Positions 1 to 9,313 of a DNA stretch of 64,000 nt are shown here, piece by piece (position 1 is the stretch's first letter; each line of letters begins with the position of its first letter). The notes beneath the pieces are model-generated. The model did no database searches, was not told the origin of the DNA, and saw nothing but the letters and a program-made list of their open reading frames with translations. The stretch covers positions 1,426,001 to 1,490,000 of the forward strand of contig JAYQJO010000001.1 in the NCBI GenBank assembly GCA_038142205.1. Direction: 5' to 3'. A program made the position numbers and the translations under genes. The stretch comes from UBA7359 sp038142205 (GTDB lineage: Bacteria; Pseudomonadota; Gammaproteobacteria; Eutrophobiales; Eutrophobiaceae).

Positions 1-973
1 GTGAAAACATTTCTTTTAAACGAGGGAAAGCATCTTCAATGGCATCGCGTACAGTTGAATTTGTGGAAACGAAATGAACAGTCGCATGATCCTGATTAAC
101 ACTTACTTTGATTTCAATGGGTCCTAGCTCTGCAGGGTTAAGATGGATATTCGCAGATTGAACTCTACCGTTTACCATCATCATTAAACGGTTACCCATT
201 GCTTCACCCCATCCGGATTGATTTACAGGAACGTCAATACGGCTCATGACTTTTGCTGTTTGCTCAATACCTGAATAAGATTTTAAAGATTGTGTATTTA
301 ACTGATTAAGCGGATTAATTGACTTATCTATATTGGCTAACTGATCAATCAATTTTGTTGTATTACCTTCCTGCGTCACTGCCTGACGCCCTGCTTGAGT
401 TAGCAACTCACTTAAAAAATCAATATCTGACTTGCTTATGTCTTTAGCAACCTGAGATAAATTTACATCATCTAATATCTGAGATAAATCAGTATCTTTT
501 ACTGCTAATGCTTGTTGTTGTGCGTTTACAGCTATTGTATTCGTTTTTAATAGATCTGTTTTATCAAAACCTTTTGTTAATAAAAGTCCTTCTTCTGATA
601 ATTCATCATTAAATAGATTGGGATTCAGCAATGCTTTAACTTCAGAGTTGCCAAACAATTGTGCATTTTCTATCTGTGTTTCAGATGCTTTTGCTAACAG
701 GCTTAATACAGATAATTGATTTAATTCCGGAGCTTCACCGTTTAAATCAGTTTTAACTAAAGCCTGCAAATCAGCGACTCCCTGAATGCCTAGCTCTTTT
801 AAAGCGGCAAGGTCAAGCGGCTTAAGTTTGCCGTCTTCGGATACTAAATCACTTAATAACTCAGAAAATTCACCTTGATAAGGTTCGCCTGTCAACTCAT
901 CAGAAGGTGGTAACGCATTGTTTTCCATTCTTTTTTCTGAATTTAGTGCGCTTACTGTAAGTACTGGATTCAA
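1..973 (-). CDS. fliK: Flagellar hook-length control protein FliK (C-terminus cut by window edge)
   Basis: The frame is open from a TTG at 973 to the window edge and gives about 324 residues. FliK is the secreted ruler that sets hook length and switches export from hook to filament substrates. The N-terminal two thirds is low-complexity and Gln/Leu/Ser-rich, as in FliK. The last visible residues, a PRLKEMF stretch, match the conserved C-terminal domain, so perhaps only a few dozen residues lie outside the window. TTG 973 is preceded by AGGA at good spacing; ATG 928 is an alternative start. The gene lies 69 bases downstream of fliJ, in the usual order. Confidence 0.85.
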   Translation of the reverse strand, partial: MNPVLTVSALNSEKRMENNALPPSDELTGEPYQGEFSELLSDLVSEDGKLKPLDLAALKELGIQGVADLQALVKTDLNGEAPELNQLSVLSLLAKASETQIENAQLFGNSEVKALLNPNLFNDELSEEGLLLTKGFDKTDLLKTNTIAVNAQQQALAVKDTDLSQILDDVNLSQVAKDISKSDIDFLSELLTQAGRQAVTQEGNTTKLIDQLANIDKSINPLNQLNTQSLKSYSGIEQTAKVMSRIDVPVNQSGWGEAMGNRLMMMVNGRVQSANIHLNPAELGPIEIKVSVNQDHATVHFVSTNSTVRDAIEDAFPRLKEMFS

Positions 974-1042
974 TTATTTATCCTTTAAACTAATCTAATC
1001 TTGTAAAAGGTATTGCAACGGCAATGCCAACTTGGAGGGGAT

Positions 1043-1477
1043 TTAGTATTTTGAAGATGGTCTTTGACTAAGTTCGTCTAATTGATGTTGCTCTCTTAAC
1101 AGCATAAGGGTTTGTTCCGTTTTATAACAACGCTGAAAAATATTTTCCATTGTATCCAGTTGTTGTTTTTCTTTTAACCATTTATCCCGTTCACAGTTAT
1201 TCATGGTTTCCTGAATTTGGATCTGGTTTTTAATCAGTCGAATGCCTTCATCAAGTTGTAAGATGAATGCTTGACGCTCACGTATCATAGTAACAGACTG
1301 CGTAACACCTCCAGGTTTCATTAATGCGGTATATTCTAGTCTATAAGATTCTAACTGTTGTAATTTATCCTTATAGTCACTTAACACTTTTTGAGCAGCC
1401 GCAAACTGTCGCGCTGCAGCGCGTTCTTTATTCTCGGTTAAATTAACAATTTTTTTCAGGCGCTGTGAACGTGTCAT
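1043..1477 (-). CDS. fliJ: Flagellar export chaperone/stalk protein FliJ
   Basis: The product is 144 residues, almost entirely charged alpha-helix predicted to form a coiled coil, as expected for FliJ (usually about 145-150 residues). FliJ is the stalk that links the FliI ATPase ring to FlhA and recycles export chaperones in the cytoplasm. Sequence alone is poorly conserved in this family; the call rests on the helical pattern, the N-terminal RSQRLKKIV start and position. Its start codon abuts the fliI stop codon exactly, which suggests translational coupling. Confidence 0.88.
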   Translation of the reverse strand: MTRSQRLKKIVNLTENKERAAARQFAAAQKVLSDYKDKLQQLESYRLEYTALMKPGGVTQSVTMIRERQAFILQLDEGIRLIKNQIQIQETMNNCERDKWLKEKQQLDTMENIFQRCYKTEQTLMLLREQHQLDELSQRPSSKY

Positions 1478-2872
1478 TTACTGTTCCTGTTCTACCATGA
1501 GGTTAATATTATCTTGGCTGTATTTATTACTTAATTCATTTAACTGTTGCTTTGCCTGCATGTAGTTTACTTTTTCATTCATTTCCTGACTAATAAATCT
1601 TAAGAAATCAGGTTGCAATTTTATTGCCAGATCAAGCTGAAGATCAGCACCAGGCTGATAAGCTCCGACACTGATTAAATCCTTATTTTGTTGATAAATA
1701 GAATTGAGTTGTCGTAGTGCTAGTGTTTCTTTTTGATGAGCAATATCCGTAATTGAATTCATGACACGACTGATTGAAAGCTCTAGATCAATCGCAGGAT
1801 AAATTCCAGACTCGGCAATCTTTTTAGATAAAACAATATGCCCGTCAAGTATGGCTCTGGCTGAATCAGCAATCGGATCATTATCAGCATCGACTTCTGT
1901 TAATACTGTATAGATTGCTGTTATTGAGCCTTGCCCTTGTCCGCCATTACCCGCTCGTTCAACCAATTCAGGTAAACGCGTAAACACTGACGGAGGATAA
2001 CCGCGTGTCGCAGGAGGTTCACCAATAGTTAATGCGATTTCTCTTTGCGCCTGCGCAAAACGGGTTAATGAATCCATTAACAATAAAACATGCTGCCCCT
2101 GATCACGAAAGTACTCAGCAATACTGGTTGCTAATAACGCACCATGCAGTCGCATCAAGGGTGAATCATCTGCTGGGGTAGCAACAACAACTGAACGGGA
2201 TAAACCTAATTGCCCCAAACTGTTTTCTATAAATTCTTTTACTTCACGACCACGTTCACCAATAAGCCCAACAACAATGACATCTGCTTCAGTAAAGCGT
2301 GCCATCATGCCTAGCAACACACTCTTACCAACACCACTACTAGCGAATAAACCAATACGCTGTCCACGCCCGATTGTGAAAAACGTATTAATCGTTCTAA
2401 CACCGACATCCATAGGCACAGTTATATTTTCACGCGTTAATGGATTAATCGGACTGCCGTTTAATGTAATTTTATCTTTTGATTTAATCGGTGGACCGTT
2501 ATCAAGAGGCTGGCCTGCGCCATTAATAACACGACCCAGCATTTCCGAGCCAACTGAAATATCACCTGCCCTGCCTAAAGGTACAACACGTGCATTGGGC
2601 GATAAGCCATGCGGTTGACCGGTAGGCATGAGAAAAAGATTATCCCCTGAAAAACCGACAACTTCAGAATCAATTGATGTATTGTCATCACTTTTAATTC
2701 TACAATAATCGCCTATTGCTGCACGGCAACCTGCTGCTTCAAGAGTCAGGCCGACCATTCTGATTAATCTACCCTGTACAACCAAAGGCACAGGCTGCTG
2801 ATTCTTTTCAATCAAGTTATTGATTCTTTGTTTCCAGGCGGGTTTACGATCGATGTCTGTTGATATTGCCAT
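1478..2872 (-). CDS. fliI: Flagellum-specific type III export ATPase FliI
   Basis: The product is 464 residues, full length for FliI, the hexameric F1-beta-like ATPase that works with FliH and FliJ to feed flagellar subunits into the export gate. A Walker A motif (ASSGVGKS) lies near residue 178, a Walker B-like LLLMDSLTR near 264, and the RGYPPSVF signature of flagellar/type III ATPases near 290. It sits between fliH and fliJ in an uninterrupted minus-strand run. No lesion is visible. Confidence 0.97.
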   Translation of the reverse strand: MAISTDIDRKPAWKQRINNLIEKNQQPVPLVVQGRLIRMVGLTLEAAGCRAAIGDYCRIKSDDNTSIDSEVVGFSGDNLFLMPTGQPHGLSPNARVVPLGRAGDISVGSEMLGRVINGAGQPLDNGPPIKSKDKITLNGSPINPLTRENITVPMDVGVRTINTFFTIGRGQRIGLFASSGVGKSVLLGMMARFTEADVIVVGLIGERGREVKEFIENSLGQLGLSRSVVVATPADDSPLMRLHGALLATSIAEYFRDQGQHVLLLMDSLTRFAQAQREIALTIGEPPATRGYPPSVFTRLPELVERAGNGGQGQGSITAIYTVLTEVDADNDPIADSARAILDGHIVLSKKIAESGIYPAIDLELSISRVMNSITDIAHQKETLALRQLNSIYQQNKDLISVGAYQPGADLQLDLAIKLQPDFLRFISQEMNEKVNYMQAKQQLNELSNKYSQDNINLMVEQEQ

Positions 2873-2901
2873 TTTGTAGTTCTATCCCTGTTCTAATTAT
2901 T

Positions 2902-3576
2902 CTATTTTTGATCAGCTTCTCGTTCGTCACCTAACATAGTCGCTGCTATCGCTGATAATCGCGCTTCAACACTAGCATCTATATAAGAAGACTCTGTTTC
3001 GACACGACAGTCGCCACGCGTTAGTAACAAGTCTTCCTCTATACGATATGTTTTTTCATCATCACTTAATGACAATGCATTTCGGACAAGCTGTATATCT
3101 TCAGGATGTAAATAGATTGTTGGGTGTCTTGCAGAAATAGGTAATACGCGTACCGCTTCTCTTACGACAGCAACAATTTCACCTGGCTCAAGTTTTATTT
3201 CACGACGTACAAGTTGTCTGGCAATAGAAAGCGTTAATTGGGCAATACTGTTTTCCAATTCATCATCCAATTGAGAAACTGGCTCAGCCAAGGTTCCAAG
3301 AATAGATTTTAATTTCTGAATCAGTTCACTTGATTCTGCTGTTGCCTGTTGATGCCCTTCTTTATAACCCTGAGCCTTGCCTTCTTTTCTTCCCATATTA
3401 AAACCTTCATCATAAGCATCTTTATGAAGGTTTTGCATTTCATACGCGGTAGGAGGTCGAACTCCTTTATCGCTATCGCTGGCTATCTTTCCTTGTACCT
3501 GAGGTTCTTGCCATTCTACATAGCTATTTGCTTCATTCGCCGAAATTATACGCTGTTTTAAATTAGTCACTGGCAA
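2902..3576 (-). CDS. fliH: Flagellar assembly protein FliH
   Basis: The product is about 224 residues. FliH is the regulator and peripheral stator of the FliI ATPase and docks it to the C-ring through FliN. Glycine-spaced residues (DEGFNMGRKEGKAQGYKEG) near position 60 form the FliH GxxxG-type helix repeat. The C-terminal half carries the conserved HPEDIQLV and GDCRVE segments shared with V/F-ATPase E subunits. The start is uncertain: TTG 3576 gives the longest frame, GTG 3570 is equally possible, and neither has a strong ribosome binding site. It lies 36 bases downstream of fliG. Confidence 0.9.
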   Translation of the reverse strand: MPVTNLKQRIISANEANSYVEWQEPQVQGKIASDSDKGVRPPTAYEMQNLHKDAYDEGFNMGRKEGKAQGYKEGHQQATAESSELIQKLKSILGTLAEPVSQLDDELENSIAQLTLSIARQLVRREIKLEPGEIVAVVREAVRVLPISARHPTIYLHPEDIQLVRNALSLSDDEKTYRIEEDLLLTRGDCRVETESSYIDASVEARLSAIAATMLGDEREADQK

Positions 3577-3612
3577 TTTGCTTTTATAATTAATTTATTA
3601 TGTTATCTATTG

Positions 3613-4632
3613 CTAGATTAATTCTTCGTCAGATCCACCGCCCAGAGAAATTTGACCTTCATCAGCTAAACGTCTAGCTATGGACAAGATTTCTTTTTGC
3701 GCTGTTTCTACCTCACTCAATTTAACCGGCCCCTTCGCTTCGAGATCATCACGCAACATTTCTGCTGCACGTTTAGACATATTGGCATAAATTTTCTCTT
3801 TTAATTCATCATCAGCCGCTTTCATAGCAAGCAATAGAATATCTATAGAAACTTCTCTGAGTATGGTTTGCATAGATCGATCATCAACACCGTTCAGATT
3901 TTCAAAGACAAACATCAGATCTTGTATTTCCTGACCAAGGTCTTCGTCAACCTCTTTTACTTTTTCCATAATGGCTGCTTCAGAAGAAGAATCGATAAAG
4001 TTCAGGATATCGGCTGCCGCTTTAACACCACCTATTGATGATGATTGTGCGCCACTACTGCCCTTTAGTTGTTCTTCCAAAGTATCATTCAGTTTTTTCA
4101 TTGCTGCAGGTTGTACGCTTTCAAGCGTTGCAATGCGTAATAATAAATCCGAACGTATTTTCTCAGGAAACTCCGTTAATACTTCTGCGGACATATCACT
4201 TTCAAGATACGATAAAATAATCGCAATAATTTGCGGGTGTTCATTTTGAATTAATTCAGCGATTGACTTCGGCGCCATCCATTTTAACGCTTCAAGCCCC
4301 TGTGAGTTCCCGCCAAGTAAAATCCGATCGATAATACTGGCAGCTTTATCTTCGCCTAAAGCACTATGTAAAACACTGCGGACATACTCATCAACACCAA
4401 CGCCTAAAGCAGTCTGTTTATTAACGGTGTTCATAAATTCGCTAATGACGTTATTAACCATGTCCTTGGTTAAATCTTTAACCGTGGTCATGGCAATACC
4501 AATGCGTTGCACTTCTTTCGGCCCCATATGTTTTAACACTTCAGCAGCTGAATCTTCGCCGATAGTCATAAGCAAAACAGCTGCTTTCTGTGTAGGATCC
4601 AGTCCGGTACTTTTCGCAGGAACAGAAGCCAT
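3613..4632 (-). CDS. fliG: Flagellar motor switch protein FliG
   Basis: The product is 339 residues, full length. FliG is the C-ring protein that binds the FliF MS-ring at its N-terminus and generates torque against MotA at its C-terminus. The central EHPQIIAIILSYL motif (near residue 130) is diagnostic. The C-terminal domain keeps the charged torque helix (DDRSMQTILREV, LLLAMK). The ATG overlaps the last base of the fliF stop (TAATG), so the two are translationally coupled. This matters because fliF carries an upstream nonsense codon. Confidence 0.97.
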   Translation of the reverse strand: MASVPAKSTGLDPTQKAAVLLMTIGEDSAAEVLKHMGPKEVQRIGIAMTTVKDLTKDMVNNVISEFMNTVNKQTALGVGVDEYVRSVLHSALGEDKAASIIDRILLGGNSQGLEALKWMAPKSIAELIQNEHPQIIAIILSYLESDMSAEVLTEFPEKIRSDLLLRIATLESVQPAAMKKLNDTLEEQLKGSSGAQSSSIGGVKAAADILNFIDSSSEAAIMEKVKEVDEDLGQEIQDLMFVFENLNGVDDRSMQTILREVSIDILLLAMKAADDELKEKIYANMSKRAAEMLRDDLEAKGPVKLSEVETAQKEILSIARRLADEGQISLGGGSDEELI

Positions 4633-6254
4633 TATTCTTCACCTACCCAGTTACGAACAACTTGTGCTGCAAGTTTAGGATCAGTTTGAACCATCTCTTT
4701 AACATTATTAATGGACTTATCAAATCCCGGCGCTGCTTCTATTGTTTTTACTTCTTCTACAACTCCCTCAGGGTTACCATTCGTTAATTGGGCTGTGGAA
4801 GCGCCGACTGGAGCAGCTAACGCTGTTTGATGTAAAGTAATTTCCTTATTCATCATGTTTTTGATTGATGGCTTTAGTACACCAAAAACCAAGAATAAAA
4901 CAAACAAACCGCCTAATACCTGTTTTGCGATATCCCAAACCCACGCTTGTTGCCAGATTGGTGCTTCAGGTAAAGGCTCTACTGCTTCAGGTAGACTAAA
5001 CTGAGAATTCATCACATTAACCCTATCACCACGAATTAAATTAAACCCTATTGCTTCTTTCACCAGATTAGTAATTTGCTATAATTCTTCCGGTGTATGT
5101 TCAACACGAACAATCTCACCTTTTTCATTCAAGTTTTTTTTATAATCAATTACAACTGCAACAGATAATCGCACCAGACTACCCATAGCCAGACGCGTAT
5201 GACTGATAGTTTTATCTAGTTCATAATTTCGAGTCGCTCTGCTTTGTGAACTACCTGAACCTGACTTATCTTTAACATTCGCTTCTCCAGCTATTTCCGG
5301 GGCTGAGCCATCTATAGCAGGCTGGTTCGATAATGCACCTGGTACACCTCCTGCTATATGATTAGAAGAACTATGATCTTCTTCTACTTGTTCACTACGT
5401 AATGCAGGCATATCAGGATTATACGATTCTTGCGTTCGCTCCGTGCGCGTGAAATCCATTTCTGCCGTGACCTGTGCTTTTACACCATCCGGACCTAGTA
5501 ATGGCGTTAAAATATTTTCGATTCGTTCTATATAGGAGTTTTCGACTTGAGTTGCATATTGAAATTGCGATGCTGTTAATGCTAAATCAGCAGAAGACTG
5601 GTTTTGACTCATCAAATGACCGTACTGATCAATAATACTGACATTAGACAGCTCCAGGCTTGGTACGCTTGCAGCAACCAGGTTTGCTATTGCTGCGACC
5701 TGTCCTGGTTCTAGTCGATGTCCGGGATATAGATCAAGTAATACAGAAGCGCTGGCTGATTTGCGGTTCCGCAAGAACACACTATCCTTGGGCATGGCCA
5801 GATGCACTCTGGCGGCTCTAACAGCACTGACCTTCGCGATCGACATAGCCAGTTCACTTTCCAATGCATGTTGATAACGTGCTTTTTCCATAAACTGACT
5901 CGTGCCCAATTTTTGTTCTTCATTCAGTATTGAAAAACCACTGTTCGCACTTCTAGGCAAACCTTCTGTTGCCAGTTTCATTCTTGCTTCATGCACTTTT
6001 GCTGAAGCAACCATAACAGCACCCGAATTGGGATCAACATGATAATCAATATTGGCCTTTTGTAATGACTCAATAACTTGTGACGCATCTTGGTCGGACA
6101 AGCTACCATATAACAAGCTATAGTTTGGTTTTTGCGACCAAAGTACTACGTAAACACCTACTGCAACGCTTGCCGCAACTGCAAACAGGAACATAAGTTG
6201 ACGTATAAAAATAGCCCTTCTCATGTCTGATTCTAATGCTATTGTTTCTGCCAT
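4632..6254 (-). pseudogene. fliF: fliF, flagellar MS-ring protein, interrupted by one in-frame TAG
   Basis: FliF forms the MS-ring, the membrane base of the flagellum. Residues 1-391 read cleanly from ATG 6254: a first membrane segment near 20-38, then the ring-building periplasmic domains. The frame stops at TAG 5079-5081, just after the conserved HTPEEL. In the same frame, after the stop, it continues QITNLVKEAIGFN..RGD, exactly the next conserved block. It then runs on through a second membrane segment and the C-terminal FliG-binding tail to a TAA at 4632. Without the stop the protein would be about 540 residues, normal for FliF. The lesion would remove the second membrane segment and FliG binding. 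A GTG at 5063 could restart the 143-residue tail, but no convincing ribosome binding site precedes it. Confidence 0.93.
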
Positions 6255-6281
6255 AGTTCTAGTCCAATATTATTTAATCAT

Positions 6282-6602
6282 TTATACCGACATATTCATT
6301 ACTTCCTGATAAGCACTGACAAGACGATTACGTACTTGTGTCATAGCCTGAAAAGAAAGTGATGCAACTTGTGATTTAACCATGACATCTGTGATATCAA
6401 CTTCAGGGTTACCCAATTCAAACTGAGTTTTTAATTCACCTGCTATTTTCTGTGATTCATTAACCTGATCGACTGCATTTTTAAACATATTTGAAAAGTC
6501 CGGAGCATTACCTTTCTCAACTGCAGTTTGATTAATGCTGCTAGCCTTCTCCTGCATAACACGCATTTGTACTAATAATTGATCCATATTTATCTCGTTC
6601 AT
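6282..6602 (-). CDS. fliE: Flagellar hook-basal body protein FliE
   Basis: The product is 106 residues, typical for FliE, which connects the MS-ring to the proximal rod and is the first axial protein exported. The C-terminal half has the conserved NPEVDITDVM segment followed by the QAMTQVRNRLVSAYQEVMNM helix that resembles other rod proteins. It lies 27 bases upstream of fliF and 20 bases downstream of flrC. An internal ATG at 6587 is an alternative start. Confidence 0.94.
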   Translation of the reverse strand: MNEINMDQLLVQMRVMQEKASSINQTAVEKGNAPDFSNMFKNAVDQVNESQKIAGELKTQFELGNPEVDITDVMVKSQVASLSFQAMTQVRNRLVSAYQEVMNMSV

Positions 6603-6622
6603 TACTGTTTTCCTTGTTCTGA

Positions 6623-7993
6623 TTAATTAATAGGAATAGCGACACCACGTTCACGCATTTTTGCCAGTTTGTATCGCAAGGTGCGTGGACTGATACCCAG
6701 TTTTTCGGCTGCAGTTTTACGACTGCCCATGGTTTCTTTTAATACTTCAATAATCATGTTTGTTTCACGATCTTTTAGATCATCGCCTAGCGTACTTTCT
6801 TTATTTACAACTTCATCATCACTGATTTGTTCACTGTTATTTTCTACATTTGTAGTCCCATGAAACTCGTGATGCTCAAATTGAATTTCATTTTCAGTGA
6901 CTTCATCAGACATCGTGAGAATTAAAGCGCGTTGCATGACGTTATCTAGTTCACGCACATTGCCGGGCCAGGAATAGGTTTCCAGTGTTTTACGCACTTC
7001 TTTGGATAACTCAGGACATGAAATATTATTTTCATTTGCTGCTCGTGCTAATAAAAATTTGGCAATTGGAACAATGTCGCCTTTACGCTCTCGTAATGCT
7101 GGCATATTGATTGGGAATACATTTAAACGGTAATACAAGTCTTCACGAAATTGACCTGCTTTAACTTCTTTACGCATGTTTCTGTTAGAAGTCGCTATTA
7201 CTCTGACATTTAACTCTATTGAGTTTTGATCGCCTAATCGCTCAACTTCTTTTTCCTGAAGTACACGTAATAGTTTTGCCTGTAGTGGCAAACTCATTTC
7301 AGAAATTTCATCAAGTAACAATGTGCCGTTTTGCGCCTGTTCGAATTTACCCGGACAAGCTTTATAAGCACCGGTATAAGCACCCTTCTGATAGCCGAAT
7401 AAAATTGCTTCAAGCATATTTTCAGGAATCGCAGCACAGTTAATTGCAACAAAAGGTTCTTTACTACGATTTGATTGTTGATGTACATATTGCGCCAGCA
7501 CTTCTTTACCTGTACCACTTTCACCGGTAATTAATAATGTTGCATCACTGTTCGCAACGCGCTTTGCGATTTCCATGACTTCTTTTGTTTTATTATCAAA
7601 AGCAACAAAGCCGGTGTCCGTTTCAGATAAAATTTTTGGCAGAAATTGACTGACTTTACTGATCAAGACTTCAGACTGGAATGGCTTGACTAGATAATCA
7701 ACCGCGCCTGATTGCATGACATCAACGGCTTGTTGAATCGTACCAAATGCTGTCATCAGGATAACCGGCAACTCTGCATAGGATGTTTTAATTTTATTTA
7801 ATAACTTAACCCCATCCATTTTCGCCATTTGCACATCGCTAATAACCATATCAATATTTTTTTCGCTAAGTGCATCAAGCGCATCAATCCCGTTAATAGC
7901 AATTTCTGTTTTATAACCTGCCATTGACAATGTTTCCGTCAAGGCTTCTCGTAGGTCTGAGTCATCTTCAACTATTAATACTGTATAAGTCAT
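6623..7993 (-). CDS. flrC: Sigma54-dependent flagellar response regulator FlrC/FleR
   Basis: The product is 456 residues with three domains. An N-terminal receiver (1-120) has the phosphoacceptor Asp in MVISDVQM and the Lys in YLVKPF. A central AAA+ sigma54 activator domain (about 130-370) has Walker A GESGTGKE, the sigma54-contact loop in the form GAYTGA, and LLLDEIS. A C-terminal Fis-type helix-turn-helix (about 425-450) includes TAAEKLGISPRTLRYKL. Phosphorylated by FlrB, it activates hook and basal-body genes. GAYTGA instead of GAFTGA is common in this subfamily. It is co-directional with flrB and 11 bases downstream of it. Confidence 0.94.
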   Translation of the reverse strand: MTYTVLIVEDDSDLREALTETLSMAGYKTEIAINGIDALDALSEKNIDMVISDVQMAKMDGVKLLNKIKTSYAELPVILMTAFGTIQQAVDVMQSGAVDYLVKPFQSEVLISKVSQFLPKILSETDTGFVAFDNKTKEVMEIAKRVANSDATLLITGESGTGKEVLAQYVHQQSNRSKEPFVAINCAAIPENMLEAILFGYQKGAYTGAYKACPGKFEQAQNGTLLLDEISEMSLPLQAKLLRVLQEKEVERLGDQNSIELNVRVIATSNRNMRKEVKAGQFREDLYYRLNVFPINMPALRERKGDIVPIAKFLLARAANENNISCPELSKEVRKTLETYSWPGNVRELDNVMQRALILTMSDEVTENEIQFEHHEFHGTTNVENNSEQISDDEVVNKESTLGDDLKDRETNMIIEVLKETMGSRKTAAEKLGISPRTLRYKLAKMRERGVAIPIN

Positions 7994-8004
7994 ATAAGCC
8001 TCTA

Positions 8005-9186
8005 TTAATGGTTATCAATTATTTTCGGTAATGAAATCGTAAAACACGTTCCTTTTTCATCTGCATCTTTAACAGAAATACTGCCTTTATGAGCACGCAC
8101 CACTGCATCTATCACTGCCAGACCAAGTCCGGTTCCATCTACGCGTGTGGTAATAAAAGGTTCAAATATTCTTGCTTTAACTGAATCAGGAATACCGGGA
8201 CCATCATCAGTGATGTTCAAGCTAATTTGATTTTCATGATTGTTATCTAAATCGATGACGATATTGACAACATCCTCTGCTGCCTGACAGGCATTATTAA
8301 TTAAGTTTTGCAATGAACTCTTAAATGCATCTGTGCTTAAATTAACCTCTTCATCAGAAAGCTTGTTGTGAAAAGTAATATTCAATTGACAGTTATCAAC
8401 TTCTTCTTGCTGCTGCTCAATAAATTGATTAAGTACTTCAGATATATTTTTCGGGCTGGCATTTAATCTTCCGCCACGTGAAAACAGCAACATTTCTTCA
8501 ACAAGGGTTTCAAGATGATGTAATGAAGATATTGTTTTTCTCATAAAGCGTTTACGACGTTCTTCATCAAGACCGCTTAAGCCTAGATTAGAAATATAAA
8601 GCAAAGCAGATGAAAGCGGTGTACGAATTTGATGTGCCATGGCTGCTGCCATTTCACCCATGGCAGAAGCGCGTTTTAGACCTGAAATTTGTTCCTGTAG
8701 CTGACGCGTTTCTGTTACATCCGTGATTAATAAAATTTGACCAGGCTCAGAATCAAATGCCTGAGTAGAGATATTGACATAGCGCCCATCATGTAAGGTG
8801 ACATCATGGCCATCGTCCCATTGAGGTTTAAATGCTCTTACAACAACATCCCGCCATTTTTCACCGAACAATGGCATCCCGAGTAAATCCAGCGCAGCTG
8901 GATTTGCTTCCTGAACAATACCTTCACCATCTATAACAACAACACCACCGGGTAATGCACGGAGTAAATTTTCCAAACGATTACTAACGCGTTCACGTTC
9001 TTCATACTCACGATTTTTTTGTGTGCGTGTATCAGCAAGTTCCTTTGTTAGTTGAGAGACTTGTTTTTCAAGACCTTCATAAAAGTTCGATAATGATGAA
9101 GAGATTTCATTGAAGTGCTGAAACGCCTGTTCCAGTGCTTCTGTTTTCACTGGTTCAGAATTTCTAGTTAATTGTTGTTGTTCCAT
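8005..9186 (-). CDS. flrB: Flagellar two-component sensor kinase FlrB/FleS
   Basis: The product is 393 residues, soluble, with no membrane segment. It has an N-terminal coiled coil (about 15-75), a PAS domain (about 75-165), and a histidine kinase core. The H-box MAHQIRTPLS contains the autophosphorylated His, the N-box is LQNLINNACQAA, and the G-boxes are DDGPGIPD and GTGLGLAVI. It is the cognate kinase for the adjacent FlrC. It starts its own transcription unit: a strong sigma54-type site lies at 9227-9240, about 40 bases upstream of the start. Confidence 0.93.
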   Translation of the reverse strand: MEQQQLTRNSEPVKTEALEQAFQHFNEISSSLSNFYEGLEKQVSQLTKELADTRTQKNREYEERERVSNRLENLLRALPGGVVVIDGEGIVQEANPAALDLLGMPLFGEKWRDVVVRAFKPQWDDGHDVTLHDGRYVNISTQAFDSEPGQILLITDVTETRQLQEQISGLKRASAMGEMAAAMAHQIRTPLSSALLYISNLGLSGLDEERRKRFMRKTISSLHHLETLVEEMLLFSRGGRLNASPKNISEVLNQFIEQQQEEVDNCQLNITFHNKLSDEEVNLSTDAFKSSLQNLINNACQAAEDVVNIVIDLDNNHENQISLNITDDGPGIPDSVKARIFEPFITTRVDGTGLGLAVIDAVVRAHKGSISVKDADEKGTCFTISLPKIIDNH

Positions 9187-9226
9187 TTCTCACCATAAAA
9201 AAACATATTTGTTAATTTACGTGAGA

Positions 9227-9240
9227 GCAAAGACTATGCC
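9227..9240 (-). promoter_or_regulatory. Sigma54-type promoter for flrBC
   Basis: Reading the minus strand gives TGGCATAGTCTTTGCT: the -24 GG and -12 GC are exactly 10 bases apart and the flanks match TGGCAC-N5-TTGCW. It lies between the flrA stop (9314) and the flrB start (9186). FlrA/FleQ is the known activator of flrBC in Vibrio and Pseudomonas, so this is the expected target of the upstream gene. Confidence 0.82.
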
Positions 9241-9313
9241 ATAGAAATTATCTTAATGAATACAGGCAATTGCGGTTAATGTAAGGTAAGGCGAAGTATT
9301 AAATACGTCAAAA

